Part shown: positions 9,614 through 19,892 of the stretch, piece after piece | How the letters are laid out: every line of letters begins with the position of its first letter | How positions within the stretch are numbered: the stretch's first letter is position 1 | DNA from: an uncultured Selenomonadales bacterium | GTDB lineage: Bacteria; Bacillota; Negativicutes; Selenomonadales; Selenomonadaceae | NCBI GenBank assembly: GCA_937877565.1 | Contig: CALFJB010000030.1 | Location: 44,737-108,736 of the forward strand | Reading direction: 5' to 3' | Length of the DNA stretch: 64,000 nt | Notes under the pieces: generated by a model | What the model was told of the DNA's origin: nothing | Seen by the model: the letters and a program-made list of their open reading frames with translations, nothing else | The model's database searches: none | Translations under genes and position numbers: made by a program

Positions 9614-10807
9614 ATGAATTTTATTTTTATATCGCCGAATTTTCCAAAACATTATTGGCAATTCTGCGACAGGTTGCACAAAAACGGCGTCAACGTTTTA
9701 GGTATTGGCGACGCGCCTTTTGAAAATCTGCGCGACGACCTCAAAAATTCGCTGACAGAATATTATTTTGTGGAAAATCTGCAGGACTACGAAAAAGTTT
9801 TTCAAGCAGTTGCATTTTTCAGTTTCAAGTACGGGAAAATTGATTGGCTTGAATCCAACAACGAATTTTGGCTGGAGCAAGATGCAAAACTGCGAACAGA
9901 TTTTCACATTACGACGGGTGAACAATTTAAAAACATCCGCCGAATTAAAAATAAATCTGCAATGAAAAAATATTACGCGCTGGCGAATGTTCCAACTGCC
10001 CGCCTTCACAAAATTACAACGCTTGACGCGGCGAAAAATTTTATTTCTGAAGTTGGTTATCCCGTGATAATTAAACCTGATAACGGCGTTGGCGCAACGG
10101 ATACTTTCAAAATTTGCAATGAAACTGATTTGCAAAATTTTTTCAACAATCATACCGGCGTACCGCACGTGATGGAAGAATTTATAACGGGCGATATTTG
10201 TTCATACGACGCAATTTTAAATTCAAATTCCGAGCCGCTTTTAGAGTCAATGACAGTTTGGCCTCCGTCGATTATGGACATAGTTTTAAAACAGTTGGAT
10301 TTATCCTACTATACAACAGATTTTGCGCCAGAAAAACTTTGCGAAGTCGGCAGAAAAACTGCAAAGGCGTTTGGCGTGAAAAGTCGATTCGTGCATTTGG
10401 AATTTTTCAGATTGACGCAGGCGAAAAAAAATTTGGGTAACGTCGGCGACTTTGTAGGACTTGAAGTAAATATGAGACCGGCGGGCGGTTATACGCCTGA
10501 TATGATAAATTTTGCACACTCAACTGACGTTTATAAAATTTGGGCTGATATGGTTACAAGTGATAAAAGAATTGTGCAGGACAGCGGCAAACATTTTTAT
10601 TGCGTGTATGCAAGCCGCCGCGATTGTCACAGTTACAAAAATTCGCACGAAAATATTTTGTCAAGGTACGGCAAAAAAATTGTAATGTGCGAACGTATGC
10701 CGGAAATGATGATCCCGCAAATGGGAAATCAAATGTACACGGCGAAAGTTGCAAATTTGGAAGAAACGCAAGAATTTATAAAATTTGTACAGGAAAAATC
10801 ACAATGA
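9614..10807 (+). CDS. ATP-grasp domain protein (carboxylate-amine ligase-like)
   Basis: The 397-residue protein has an N-terminal Rossmann-like pre-ATP-grasp region (FIFISPNFPKHYWQFCDRL). Its ATP-grasp core shows PVIIKPDNGVGATDT as the nucleotide-binding Lys/Gly-rich loop, MEEFITGDICSYDA, and FVGLEVNMRPAGG with the metal-binding Glu/Asn. Enzymes of this fold join a carboxylate to an amine or thiol through an acyl phosphate; the substrate is unknown. It directly follows the esterase frame (TAAATG junction when the frameshift is corrected), so the two are probably co-translated and act on the same substrate. It is followed by a strong bidirectional terminator. Confidence 0.8.
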   Translation: MNFIFISPNFPKHYWQFCDRLHKNGVNVLGIGDAPFENLRDDLKNSLTEYYFVENLQDYEKVFQAVAFFSFKYGKIDWLESNNEFWLEQDAKLRTDFHITTGEQFKNIRRIKNKSAMKKYYALANVPTARLHKITTLDAAKNFISEVGYPVIIKPDNGVGATDTFKICNETDLQNFFNNHTGVPHVMEEFITGDICSYDAILNSNSEPLLESMTVWPPSIMDIVLKQLDLSYYTTDFAPEKLCEVGRKTAKAFGVKSRFVHLEFFRLTQAKKNLGNVGDFVGLEVNMRPAGGYTPDMINFAHSTDVYKIWADMVTSDKRIVQDSGKHFYCVYASRRDCHSYKNSHENILSRYGKKIVMCERMPEMMIPQMGNQMYTAKVANLEETQEFIKFVQEKSQ

Positions 10808-10834
10808 AAAATTTTTCTGAAAATATTTTTGAAT

Positions 10835-10867
10835 AAAAAAATAGCGGCAACCATACCGCTATTTTTT
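10835..10867. terminator. Bidirectional terminator between convergent genes
   Basis: A near-perfect hairpin, AAAAAATAGCGG and CCGCTATTTTTT with a short loop, sits between the ATP-grasp gene (+) and the CheB gene (-). A-run and T-run on the two sides let it serve both strands. Confidence 0.85.
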
Positions 10868-10892
10868 ATTGTCTAAAAGCAAAATGTAAAAT

Positions 10893-11477
10893 CTATTGCG
10901 TTTTGTTGGCAAGTGAAGTAATTGCAAGCGGCATCCCTTGCAAAGGCATTTGTTTTAAAACCGCGCCACATTCAAAAGCTGATTTTGGCATTCCGTAAAC
11001 TGCGGAAGTTGCCTCATCCTGCCCCAAAGTATACGCGCCCTTTTTTTTCATTGCCAATAAACCTGCCGCGCCGTCCTTGCCAATTCCCGTTAAAATGACG
11101 CCCAATGACGCCGCGCCTACCAATTCAGCAACCGAGAAAAATAAAACATCTACAGCCGGTCTGCAGGAATGAACAGGCGGAGCCATAAAGCAACGAATAT
11201 GTAAACCTTGCGGCGATTGAATCAATTTCATATGAATACCGCCGGGCGCAATGTAAACATGGTTAGGTTTTATAACTTCGCCGTCTTCGCCTTCCTTGAC
11301 AGTAAGCGCACATTCTTTATTCATTCGGTCGGCAAACATTTTTGAAAATCCCGCCGGTATGTGCTGTACAATGACTATTGGAGGAAGCGGCGGATGCAAT
11401 TTTGTTAGAATCGCCGCCAGTGCCTCAACTCCGCCTGTTGATGATCCTATTGCTATTAATTCAATTTTTTTTGACAT
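10893..11477 (-). CDS. cheB: CheB-type protein-glutamate methylesterase, catalytic domain only
   Basis: The 194-residue protein starts at the ATG ending at 11477, which has GGAGGGAGG upstream. It is the CheB methylesterase domain without the usual N-terminal receiver. The catalytic triad is visible: Ser in GSSTGG, His in VQHIPAGF, and Asp in GIGKDGA. Such enzymes remove methyl groups from chemoreceptor glutamates during chemotactic adaptation, and stand-alone forms exist. Lacking a receiver, it cannot be phosphorylated by CheA in the classical way. It lies just downstream of the YacL-like gene on the same strand (21-base gap). No other chemotaxis gene is present here. Confidence 0.85.
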   Translation of the reverse strand: MSKKIELIAIGSSTGGVEALAAILTKLHPPLPPIVIVQHIPAGFSKMFADRMNKECALTVKEGEDGEVIKPNHVYIAPGGIHMKLIQSPQGLHIRCFMAPPVHSCRPAVDVLFFSVAELVGAASLGVILTGIGKDGAAGLLAMKKKGAYTLGQDEATSAVYGMPKSAFECGAVLKQMPLQGMPLAITSLANKTQ

Positions 11478-11498
11478 ATTGCCGCCTCCCTCCAAATT

Positions 11499-12704
11499 TT
11501 AACGCGGTTTTGCAAAAATCATTCTGCCTGCAGAAGTTTGCAACGCCGAAGTAACTTCAACTGAAATTGTCCTGCTTAAATATCTGTGCCCGTTTTCAAT
11601 AACAATCATTGTTCCATCATCAAGATACGCCACGCCTTGACCGGGCTCCTTGCCGTCACGAACAACTTGTACTTTCATAGTTTCGCCGGGAATTACAACG
11701 GCTTTAACCGCGTTTGATAAATCGTTAATGTTCAAAACTTCGACGCCGCGCAGTTGTGCAACTTTATTCAAATTAAAATCGTTTGTAATAATCTTGCCGC
11801 CAATTTTTTGAGCAAGTCGAACCAATTTAGAATCAACCTCGTGAATATCTTCAAAGTCAATGTTCATAATTTCGACTTCAAGCGGCGATTCATCCTGAAT
11901 TTTTTGTAAAACGTCAAGCCCGCGCCGACCGCGTACACGACGTAAACTGTCAGCTGAATCTGCAATGTGCTGAAGTTCTTCAAGCACGAAAACCGGAATT
12001 AACAATTTGCCTTCAAGAAAACCTGTCTTGCAAATGTCTGAAATTCGCCCGTCAATAATAACGTTCGTATCCAAAATTTTGTAGTTTGGATTTTTCTTTT
12101 CTTTGATAAGGTTGACTTTCGGCGCGGGAGTTTCCTCCGCCGCAACTTCAACAGGTTTTTCAGTTTCGGCAGGTTCATTATCTTTAACGGTTTTATGTTC
12201 ACGGCTTTTTAAAATTTCTTTCAAAGTTTTCGGTACAGATGAAAAACTGGCGGTAATTTCTTTGCGCTTCTTGATAGTTAAACGAATTCCCAAAGTACCA
12301 AGCACGATACTAAAAACAATCGGGATATAATTTCCAACAACGGGGATTCTTGCAAAGGCGTTGCCCAATAAATCAGCTATTATAAGTCCTATCGCCAATC
12401 CTGCCGCGCCTGCAAGTACGTCGTGAATTGGCATTTTACTAAGTTGTTTCTCTACAAATGCTGTAAAAATTCCAAGTTTACGAATTAAAAACGGCGACAC
12501 GAACCAACCGGCAATTCCGCCTAGTGCCGCGCCAACTAAAATACAAATTAATCCGGCAACAGTTAATTGAAAAATTCCAAGCTCGACTTGAAAAAATTCT
12601 GTCGAAAGATATTGCGTAATTTGCGGGCTTGCCAATCTGAAAAGCGCGCCGCCCGCAATTATCAGCGTCAACATTATAAAATATTTTACGATTTTATCGA
12701 GCAT
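11499..12704 (-). CDS. yacL: Membrane PIN/TRAM-domain protein, YacL family
   Basis: About 401 residues from the ATG ending at 12704, which has AAGGTGAGG upstream. Longer in-frame extension upstream would run into the cupin gene on the same strand and is not supported. The N-terminus holds about four hydrophobic helices. A linker rich in Glu/Pro follows, then a PIN nuclease-fold domain (ILDTNVIIDGRISD with the conserved Asp, IITNDFNLNKVA with the later acidic site), then a TRAM/OB-like end (GQGVAYLDDGTMIVIENG). This order is that of Bacillus YacL and relatives in Bacillota. The predicted role is membrane-anchored RNA binding or cleavage, but the substrate is not known. Confidence 0.85.
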   Translation of the reverse strand: MLDKIVKYFIMLTLIIAGGALFRLASPQITQYLSTEFFQVELGIFQLTVAGLICILVGAALGGIAGWFVSPFLIRKLGIFTAFVEKQLSKMPIHDVLAGAAGLAIGLIIADLLGNAFARIPVVGNYIPIVFSIVLGTLGIRLTIKKRKEITASFSSVPKTLKEILKSREHKTVKDNEPAETEKPVEVAAEETPAPKVNLIKEKKNPNYKILDTNVIIDGRISDICKTGFLEGKLLIPVFVLEELQHIADSADSLRRVRGRRGLDVLQKIQDESPLEVEIMNIDFEDIHEVDSKLVRLAQKIGGKIITNDFNLNKVAQLRGVEVLNINDLSNAVKAVVIPGETMKVQVVRDGKEPGQGVAYLDDGTMIVIENGHRYLSRTISVEVTSALQTSAGRMIFAKPR

Positions 12705-12775
12705 TAACCTCACCTTCTTTTTAAGGTAAAGAACGGCAAGCAGCAAAAATTTTTGCCGCCGCCATTCTAAAATTT

Positions 12776-13123
12776 TTAAGCCGGTGTCTTGATTATCAGT
12801 GCAATAAAAATTAAATCTTCGTCGCCGACACTTTCTATACCGTGCATACCGCCATCGCCGCAAAAAGTAGTTTCGCCAACGCCAACTTCATAAAATTTAT
12901 CGTTGTCGTTGTATTTCGCCTTACCTTGTAAAATGTAGTAAGTTTCAGAGTTGCCGTAATGATAATGTGCGCCAATGGACGCGCCGGGCGGAATTACAAC
13001 TTTTGCAAACATTTCGCACTGTCCAAGCATTTCTTTTGGCGTCAAAAGGTGTGTAATTTGAATTTCGCCTTTACCGCCGGCTTTATTCAGCGCAGTAACG
13101 GTTTCACTTTTAATAACAGGCAT
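12776..13123 (-). CDS. Cupin-domain protein
   Basis: The small 115-residue single-domain cupin has a first motif GASIGAHYHYGNSETYYILQG, with His, His and Glu metal ligands, and a second motif around CGDGGMHGIESVG with the later His. The start is preceded by AGGAGGT. Cupins of this type bind a divalent metal and act as dioxygenases, isomerases or sugar-nucleotide or ligand sensors; the substrate cannot be told. It lies just after the RfbD-like gene (eleven bases), so it may be cotranscribed with sugar metabolism genes. Confidence 0.8.
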   Translation of the reverse strand: MPVIKSETVTALNKAGGKGEIQITHLLTPKEMLGQCEMFAKVVIPPGASIGAHYHYGNSETYYILQGKAKYNDNDKFYEVGVGETTFCGDGGMHGIESVGDEDLIFIALIIKTPA

Positions 13124-13134
13124 TTCGTTACCTC

Positions 13135-13980
13135 CTATTTCTTTTTATAATCGGCTAAAAATCTTGTAATTGCGTCTTGCCACGTGGGCAAACGTTTAAA
13201 TCCTGCGTCGTCCAAAGATTTTTTACTCAAACGAGAATTGAAAGGACGTTTGGCAGGCGTGGGATAATCTGACGTAGGAATTTTTTCGACAGCAGTTTTG
13301 TAACCGGCTTGCTTGAAAATTTCTTCGGCGAATTCCGCCCAACTGCAAAAACCCTCGTTAGTGGCGTGATAAATTCCGTACTTTTCAGATTTAATCATAT
13401 CGACAAGGAGCGGGGCTAAATCTGCCGTGTAAGTCGGACTTCCAATTTGATCATCAACCACGCTGATTTTTTTGCGGCGTTTATCAAAATTTAACATAGT
13501 TTTGACAAAATTTTTGCCGTTGCTGCCGAATACCCAACTAATCCTGACAATAAAATAATTTCTCAACAGTGCAATAACAGAATCTTCGCCCAAAAGTTTA
13601 CTTTTGCCGTAAATGTTTTGCGGAGCTTTTTCATCTGAAATTTCGTAAGGCGTTTCGCCGTCGCCGCCAAAAACATAATCTGTACTAATGTAAAGCATTT
13701 TCGCGCCAATTTCTTTGCAGGCTTCGGCAATTTTGCGCGTGGAAAGTCCATTAACTGTTAAAGCAAGTTCGGCTTCGTCTTCGGCTTTGTCAACTGCCGT
13801 ATAAGCCGCGCAATGTATCACGGCGTCCGGCTTTTTCTCAAGGATAAAATTTTTTGCACTTTCGGGATCGCTTAAATCAATTTCTTTGCGTGTTGTACCG
13901 ATAAAATCTTCACCGCGACGCTCCAACTCTTTAACAACGTCGTAGCCGAGCTGTCCGGTAATTCCTGTAACCAGTATCAT
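13135..13980 (-). CDS. rfbD: dTDP-4-dehydrorhamnose reductase-like SDR protein
   Basis: About 281 residues, starting at the ATG ending at 13980 with AGAGGTG upstream; a GTG at 13995 is possible. It is an extended short-chain dehydrogenase: NAD(P)-binding VTGITGQLG at the N-terminus, the YISTDYVFGG segment, and the catalytic YGKSK. Order and spacing match RmlD/RfbD, which reduces dTDP-4-dehydro-L-rhamnose to dTDP-L-rhamnose for surface polysaccharide. No other rhamnose genes lie here, so the pathway is inferred from the family. Confidence 0.85.
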   Translation of the reverse strand: MILVTGITGQLGYDVVKELERRGEDFIGTTRKEIDLSDPESAKNFILEKKPDAVIHCAAYTAVDKAEDEAELALTVNGLSTRKIAEACKEIGAKMLYISTDYVFGGDGETPYEISDEKAPQNIYGKSKLLGEDSVIALLRNYFIVRISWVFGSNGKNFVKTMLNFDKRRKKISVVDDQIGSPTYTADLAPLLVDMIKSEKYGIYHATNEGFCSWAEFAEEIFKQAGYKTAVEKIPTSDYPTPAKRPFNSRLSKKSLDDAGFKRLPTWQDAITRFLADYKKK

Positions 13981-13997
13981 CTTAAAAAAATTCACCT

Positions 13998-14384
13998 CTA
14001 TCTAATTTCTTCAGCGTCTTCAGGGTGTTTTCTGATATAAGCCATATATTTTTGACATTCTTCCTCAAAGTTTTTATCTTCGGTTGCTGAAAGTTGAAAT
14101 GACATCATTGCAACTGAACAAATGCGCCCAATTTCATGCGGCTGGAAAGTTTTTACCAAATGCAACACGGTTTTAACTGATTCGTCTAAAATTTCTCTGT
14201 CGTACTGCGCGAAACGATTTAAAAGCAACATATCAAACATTTGCTGTTCCAAAGGCGACCAACCGAGCGCAATTCCGGCGTTAGAGCGCGGGTATTGCCC
14301 GTGAATATCAATATCTTCATCCACGTCTTCAATTTCGGGGATATACAATTCTTCGTCGTCGTCGAAAACTACCGGTTTTCTCAT
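13998..14384 (-). CDS. Small acidic protein of unknown function
   Basis: The 128-residue protein has a very acidic N-terminus (DDDEELYIPEIEDVDED) and a helical remainder. A GGAGGTA site precedes the start. No known domain is recognised. It heads a leftward run toward RfbD, cupin, YacL-like and CheB genes. It faces the giant ATPase gene across a short gap that must hold divergent promoters. Confidence 0.6.
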   Translation of the reverse strand: MRKPVVFDDDEELYIPEIEDVDEDIDIHGQYPRSNAGIALGWSPLEQQMFDMLLLNRFAQYDREILDESVKTVLHLVKTFQPHEIGRICSVAMMSFQLSATEDKNFEEECQKYMAYIRKHPEDAEEIR

Positions 14385-14533
14385 AAAAAGTACCTCCTAT
14401 TATTTTTTTGAATACCATTACTAGTATATACTCAAAAATAATTTTACGCAAGTTTAGGCAAATTTCGGCGGCAGGATTTTTTTATTTTGGCGTCAAATAT
14501 CTTTGTATTATTTATTTTGAGGAGGGATTGTTA

Positions 14534-17500
14534 ATGGAAAATCTAAGCTTGGAAGTCCTTGATAATTTGCGAAATTTATTTTTGCAAATGAACAATTCAC
14601 GGCGGCAACTTCGCCCAATTTTGGCTGATATTGCCAATTCGATTGAGCAAGGTTTTTTCATTGATGCAGATTCTGAAGAAGTTCATCAGCTGTTGAAAAA
14701 AATATTGGATGCTCAACAACAATTATCAGCCGTCGAACAACTTAAAAAATCTGTTGCCACTAAAAAACTTGAACAAATTGACAAAAATCTTTCACAACTT
14801 AAACAAAATTCTAAACGCGAAGAAATTAATTCTACTCTAACGCGAATTGAAACTTTGGTAGTTGATTCAGATGAACCCGCAATTTGCGACGCCGTTAAAA
14901 AAGTTAAACTGCAAGCCGAACATTTGAGAAATAAATCCGGCAAGTTGGATTCTAACCAATTTTACAAAATGGCTGAAAGATTTGTTTTTCTTGCAAACAT
15001 TATCGACAACGCGCAAAGTTTTTCGCCTTCAGATTTTATCAGCGTCACAAATTCTTTTCCAGATAACCCGCTAATTGCAATGGTATTGACTTCAAAACTT
15101 GTTCACTTTCCAAAAATTGAAGCTCAAGTTGAAGAAATTCCGATTGTCGAAACTGAAAAAAAACCGTCGTTTATTCCTACGAAGCCGCGAGTTAATGCTG
15201 TAATTGTAAAATTCAACAAGCTTAAACCTCAACCAAATTTAAGCCTTGTTTCAACGAATCCGCAAAATTTTTCCATTGAAAAAACCAGTTCCAAAAAACA
15301 AATTGCAATTAAATCTTTCAATAACAAAATTCATCAGCTTTTTGACGCGGTAGACCCGCTCCCGCTTTTTAAAATGCTCATTAAGACGAGAATTTTTTTT
15401 GTAGACGATTCAAAAGATTTATTTGTGTCCGGCAAAATTTCAAAGAGACTCATTGCACTTGTACCGCGCCTTTTTGAAAAACTTTTCAGTTGGGGGATTG
15501 TCGATAAAATTCATTGGCGCGGCTACGAATTTTATTTTCTCAATGATTTTGGTTTAGATTTGTGTATTCGTTGCTTTACGCACGCCACGCCTTCAACCAA
15601 TACTTTAAATTATTTCGACACAATGACAGCCGCTTTGCAAATTTCGGTTATGCTGATAATTGAGCCGCGTATCAAAGATCATCAAAAAATTAATTTTTCC
15701 TATTTGCCGATTATACCGGTTGTCCGCGCCGAATTTAAAGGCAATTTGGTTTTATTTTTCTCACTGATTTTACTTGGCGACGATTGGGCAACTTTCATCG
15801 CACAATTTAAAATGATTGTCGAAAAGCACATTGATACTGACTTACGCGCGGTTTTTATTTTCGCAATGGACGCTGAAGACTTGCAATGGCTGAAAATGTT
15901 CGACACGGTTAAATTTAAAAATGTGCCGTTTTTTATGATGACATTGAACGGGCTTTTTGATATGGACGGCGAAGAAGTTGACTTCGATTTTTGGAGCGAC
16001 TTTAAAAATTTTCTTATTCCGCCGACGGAAACGCCGGAGCCTTTTTATAAACCGTCTTCAATAAATAAAACTCCTAAAGAAGAGCCGAAAACTTTTACAG
16101 AAACTTTTGAAACTGTCGCCACGAATGAAAATTTTGAAGCTGAAGTTGAAGTTGAGCCGGAGCCTGTTGAAGAAATTGAAATTGAGCCCGTTGAAGAAAT
16201 TGAAGTTGAAGAGCCGCCGAAAATTCCCACCGTCGAAATTATTTCTGAACCTGAAAAATTTGAGCCGTCCGAAAAAACATCTGAAGACGATTTAATTAAA
16301 GTTGACATTTTGAGCGGCGTTACAAATCTTTTCAAAGTTGGCGAAATTTCGCGTGGTATGTTGGCATTGCACGCGCTGGACGATTATTTTTCTGCAGATG
16401 AAATTTGGGCGGAATATCTTACAAAGGAAATTGGCTTTATTCTTGACGATCCAATTACTGAAATGACGTTGCAGAGTTTTGACACGTTCAGTTTTTGGAC
16501 GGGCGGCACTGAAATTCCAAAGGCGAATATTGGCAACACGTTTGATTATTTGAACCTTGCCGCCACGATTAAAAATTTTTTCGCCCCGCCCAATCCTACA
16601 AGTTATCAAATTCAAAAACTTTGGAACCAAATTAACGACGATAAATCTAATACCGCGCTGAAGGCTTGCCCCGCCGCAAAAATTTTAATCAGCCTGTTCA
16701 ATAATTTTACAGATAAGACGCACCGCGCCTTTGCAGATTCACTTTCTGAAGTTGGCGATAACAGCGAAGACAATTTTAAAACCGCTTTGTCAAAGATTAA
16801 GGAAGTTGAAAATATTGTTGACAGCGTTTTGCGTTCAGATGTAAATCATCGCCGCGTCCGTGATGTCATTCAGCAGCTTTTTAAAAATAATGGATTGGCA
16901 AGAAAATATTTGAACGTCGAAAATTTTTCTGACGCTGAAATTTTAGATTTTTGCCAAAAGTACGCTGATAAAAATCTGCGCGAAATTCTCAACGCCAAAG
17001 GTGCGAAAATCGACGAGGAAACTTTTTCCACTGAAAAAATTGAAGATTTTCTTGACTACATTTGGGATAATCCGGTTGTGCAACTTTCGCACGGCACACA
17101 CGAAAAATTTATTGGTCCTAATCGAACGCGCGTTACAAAAGTTTTGAAAAAAGTTTTTACCGCGCTGACAAATTACGTCCACGCAAAAAAAATTTTGGAG
17201 ACTACCGGCAGCGGCAACTTGAGCAATGCGCCCACCGATAAAGCGTTGGAAATTTTATCTGAATTACAAAAACAAATTGCACGCGTCGAAAAGCGCGGAA
17301 ATTTGGGCGTCTACGTCTTCAGAGAATTTGCAAATAATTTGGCTAAAAAACTCAAAGGCGAAGTTATCAATTTCAGTTACAAAGATTGTCTGTTAGGCGC
17401 AAATTATATCGAGCTTGCAAATAATTTCCCCGTTACAGAAAATTTCGGCGTACCTGATTTTTCACTCAAGGACAGATTTTTTGCATTTGAATCAGATTTA

Positions 17501-19870
17501 AAGGATAAAACTTTACGCGAAAATTTGAAACGCGCTCACGAATCTGCGCTTAAAAATTATGACTGCGGAATTTTGCAGGATTTGCAAAAAAATTTCAATT
17601 TGGGCGTTTCTGATGAAGATATGAGGCGCAAAATTACGGCGATTGAACGCCAAGTAGATAAACAAATTGAACGCATTTACAGCGGCTTTTTGAATGACCT
17701 TGAACTTGCCAGAAATTATTCAAGAATTACCGACCAAGAAAAAATTGACGCCTATATTAATGCAATCGTCGCCGCGAAGAAACATTTCACTGAAACCAAA
17801 AACGCCGGAATTTTTCAACGCTTTGTAAACGCCTGCAACACTTCAATTAATAAAACTTCCATACCGCAGAGAAACGCACTTAAAAAGCGTTTGATTGAAC
17901 TTGAAGAAAAGCTTGAAAAAAATCTTGAAGACGGCGAAACTTTGGCAACGCGCTATCCTATTCTTGCGAATGTGCGCCGCCAAATTGATTTAATGAATTT
18001 GACAGTAGCCGAAGATTATATGAATCGCCTTGAAACGGAAGGCGGCAACTTGTTGACAGAATTGGACGTTACCGACTCAAATTTGACGACACTGGAAGAA
18101 TTTTTGGCGGAACATGAAGTTTTGTACCGTGCTATTGGAGCGGCTAACGGCTCGGTTGAAGGCGCATTTAAACAGCGTCTTCACATCAATAGCAACCGCG
18201 TCAATCGTGAAACTCAAAACGCGTTGGACTTTGTACGCGGCTGGAAAGAAATTAACAGCGGACAGAATCCCGCCATTGAATCTGCGATTATTTTAATTTT
18301 GGAACATTTGGGCTACAGCGGCGGCAAAATTTCCGCGCAAAATGTCAACGAAAACAACGCAAAATCTTATACCGTGAATTTTTCCGAGCCGTTTAAATTC
18401 CGTGACAGTTATCCCCATCCATTTTCGGTTTTCGGTACGGAAATTTATTCCAAAGGTCTGGAGATTATTTATCTTAGTGCGAATAGAACTTTTGACAATA
18501 TCGCACAGGTTTTAAGCGATATGACTTGCCCGCGCGGTACGATTGTACTTTTCAACAATGTAATGACTTTGCCGCAACGCCGCAACCTTGCCAAGTCGAT
18601 TAAACTCAACGCAAATTTGAAAAATATTATTGTGATTGATAAAGTTATGGCGTTGTACTTGACGCGTTTTGATGACGCTCAACGCGGTAAAAAAATGTTG
18701 CAAGCGGCGTTACCTTTCGCACGTGTTCAGCCGTACACTCAAGGCGGCGTTATTGCGCCGGAAATGTTCATTGGGCGCAGTGAGGAATTGGATCAAATTC
18801 GTGATATGCAGGGCCCGGTTTTCGTTTACGGCGGGCGGCAGTTGGGTAAATCCGCGCTCCTTCGTCAAGTTAAAAATCTTGAAAATAATCCCGCGCAGTT
18901 GAATTTTGCATTTTTCATTGATTTAAAAAATCTTGACAGCGAACAGACTTTGAAAAAAATCGTTTACGAATTGCAGACGGCAAAACTTTTGGGCGAAGTT
19001 GACAGCTGGAACAGTTTTTCATTTGAAATGCACAAACTTTTGGACGGACAACTGCGCGGCGTTTACAAGCCGAAAAAGCTTTTACTTTTGCTTGATGAAA
19101 GCGATACATTTTTGAGCAGTAAAGATTCTGAAACGGCGATTGACATTCTGCGCGAACTTTTGGTAGCGTTCAGCGGACAATTTAAATTTGTACTTGCGGG
19201 CTTGCACAAAGTTATCAGATTTGAGCAAAATTCCAGTTTTGGCAACCTGAATCATATTTCAGTTTTGCCATTTAAACCGGCGGACGCAATGGAACTTTTG
19301 GTAAAGCCGATGAGTTATTTGGGCTTTAAAGTTGCCTCTGATAGTTTACTTAGTGCGATTTTCAGCCGTACAAATTATTATCCCGGCTCCATTCAATATT
19401 ATTGCAAAATGTTGGTTGACGCGGTCGGCAGTAACTATGTAAAACAAAATTTTGACGTTACGAAAAATCCGCCTTACACGCTTGACGACGACTATTTAAA
19501 AAATATGCTCGGCAACCGCGATTTTCAAGAAGAAATTGATCAAAAGTTTCAAATTACTTTGCACTTGGACGACGATAATTATTATGAAATTTTGGCGTTG
19601 GCAGTGGCGTTAATTTACTACGAACATAACCGCCCCGTTGGTGTGGACGTTACCGAAATTCGCAATATTTGCTTGATGTGCGGCGTGGACAAAATTATAA
19701 AACTTACCGACGCTGAACTTTTGAGCTTGCTTGATGAAATGGTTGCTTTAAATCTTTTGCGCCGCGTTGACGGCAAATTTGAGTTTAACCGCTACGCTTT
19801 TTGGCATATGATGGGAACTGAAAACGAAGTTACAGAAAAGCTTGATTCATACGGCTTGAACAAAGACTAG
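14534..19870 (+). CDS. Giant coiled-coil / AAA-type (STAND-like) ATPase, 1,778 residues
   Basis: The start is ATG 14534, with GAGGAGGG nearby; an upstream frame from 14408 has no binding site. The first ~200 residues look coiled-coil (Leu/Lys/Gln-rich). A folded region near 300-500 is followed by a Glu/Pro-rich linker near 530-590, then a long helical middle. Near residues 1412-1440 an ATPase begins with FIGRSEEL and Walker A GGRQLGKSAL, followed by Walker B LLLLLDESDTF near 1513-1523. The C-terminus resembles a winged helix (LLRRVDGKFEFN). This is the AAA_16/STAND-like pattern of large sensors. The next gene, 22 bases on, has a HEPN-like motif, so the two probably form a unit. A defence or stress role is an inference. 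Confidence 0.7.
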   Translation: MENLSLEVLDNLRNLFLQMNNSRRQLRPILADIANSIEQGFFIDADSEEVHQLLKKILDAQQQLSAVEQLKKSVATKKLEQIDKNLSQLKQNSKREEINSTLTRIETLVVDSDEPAICDAVKKVKLQAEHLRNKSGKLDSNQFYKMAERFVFLANIIDNAQSFSPSDFISVTNSFPDNPLIAMVLTSKLVHFPKIEAQVEEIPIVETEKKPSFIPTKPRVNAVIVKFNKLKPQPNLSLVSTNPQNFSIEKTSSKKQIAIKSFNNKIHQLFDAVDPLPLFKMLIKTRIFFVDDSKDLFVSGKISKRLIALVPRLFEKLFSWGIVDKIHWRGYEFYFLNDFGLDLCIRCFTHATPSTNTLNYFDTMTAALQISVMLIIEPRIKDHQKINFSYLPIIPVVRAEFKGNLVLFFSLILLGDDWATFIAQFKMIVEKHIDTDLRAVFIFAMDAEDLQWLKMFDTVKFKNVPFFMMTLNGLFDMDGEEVDFDFWSDFKNFLIPPTETPEPFYKPSSINKTPKEEPKTFTETFETVATNENFEAEVEVEPEPVEEIEIEPVEEIEVEEPPKIPTVEIISEPEKFEPSEKTSEDDLIKVDILSGVTNLFKVGEISRGMLALHALDDYFSADEIWAEYLTKEIGFILDDPITEMTLQSFDTFSFWTGGTEIPKANIGNTFDYLNLAATIKNFFAPPNPTSYQIQKLWNQINDDKSNTALKACPAAKILISLFNNFTDKTHRAFADSLSEVGDNSEDNFKTALSKIKEVENIVDSVLRSDVNHRRVRDVIQQLFKNNGLARKYLNVENFSDAEILDFCQKYADKNLREILNAKGAKIDEETFSTEKIEDFLDYIWDNPVVQLSHGTHEKFIGPNRTRVTKVLKKVFTALTNYVHAKKILETTGSGNLSNAPTDKALEILSELQKQIARVEKRGNLGVYVFREFANNLAKKLKGEVINFSYKDCLLGANYIELANNFPVTENFGVPDFSLKDRFFAFESDLKDKTLRENLKRAHESALKNYDCGILQDLQKNFNLGVSDEDMRRKITAIERQVDKQIERIYSGFLNDLELARNYSRITDQEKIDAYINAIVAAKKHFTETKNAGIFQRFVNACNTSINKTSIPQRNALKKRLIELEEKLEKNLEDGETLATRYPILANVRRQIDLMNLTVAEDYMNRLETEGGNLLTELDVTDSNLTTLEEFLAEHEVLYRAIGAANGSVEGAFKQRLHINSNRVNRETQNALDFVRGWKEINSGQNPAIESAIILILEHLGYSGGKISAQNVNENNAKSYTVNFSEPFKFRDSYPHPFSVFGTEIYSKGLEIIYLSANRTFDNIAQVLSDMTCPRGTIVLFNNVMTLPQRRNLAKSIKLNANLKNIIVIDKVMALYLTRFDDAQRGKKMLQAALPFARVQPYTQGGVIAPEMFIGRSEELDQIRDMQGPVFVYGGRQLGKSALLRQVKNLENNPAQLNFAFFIDLKNLDSEQTLKKIVYELQTAKLLGEVDSWNSFSFEMHKLLDGQLRGVYKPKKLLLLLDESDTFLSSKDSETAIDILRELLVAFSGQFKFVLAGLHKVIRFEQNSSFGNLNHISVLPFKPADAMELLVKPMSYLGFKVASDSLLSAIFSRTNYYPGSIQYYCKMLVDAVGSNYVKQNFDVTKNPPYTLDDDYLKNMLGNRDFQEEIDQKFQITLHLDDDNYYEILALAVALIYYEHNRPVGVDVTEIRNICLMCGVDKIIKLTDAELLSLLDEMVALNLLRRVDGKFEFNRYAFWHMMGTENEVTEKLDSYGLNKD

Positions 19871-19892
19871 AAAGCGGAAAGGAGCTTTTCTA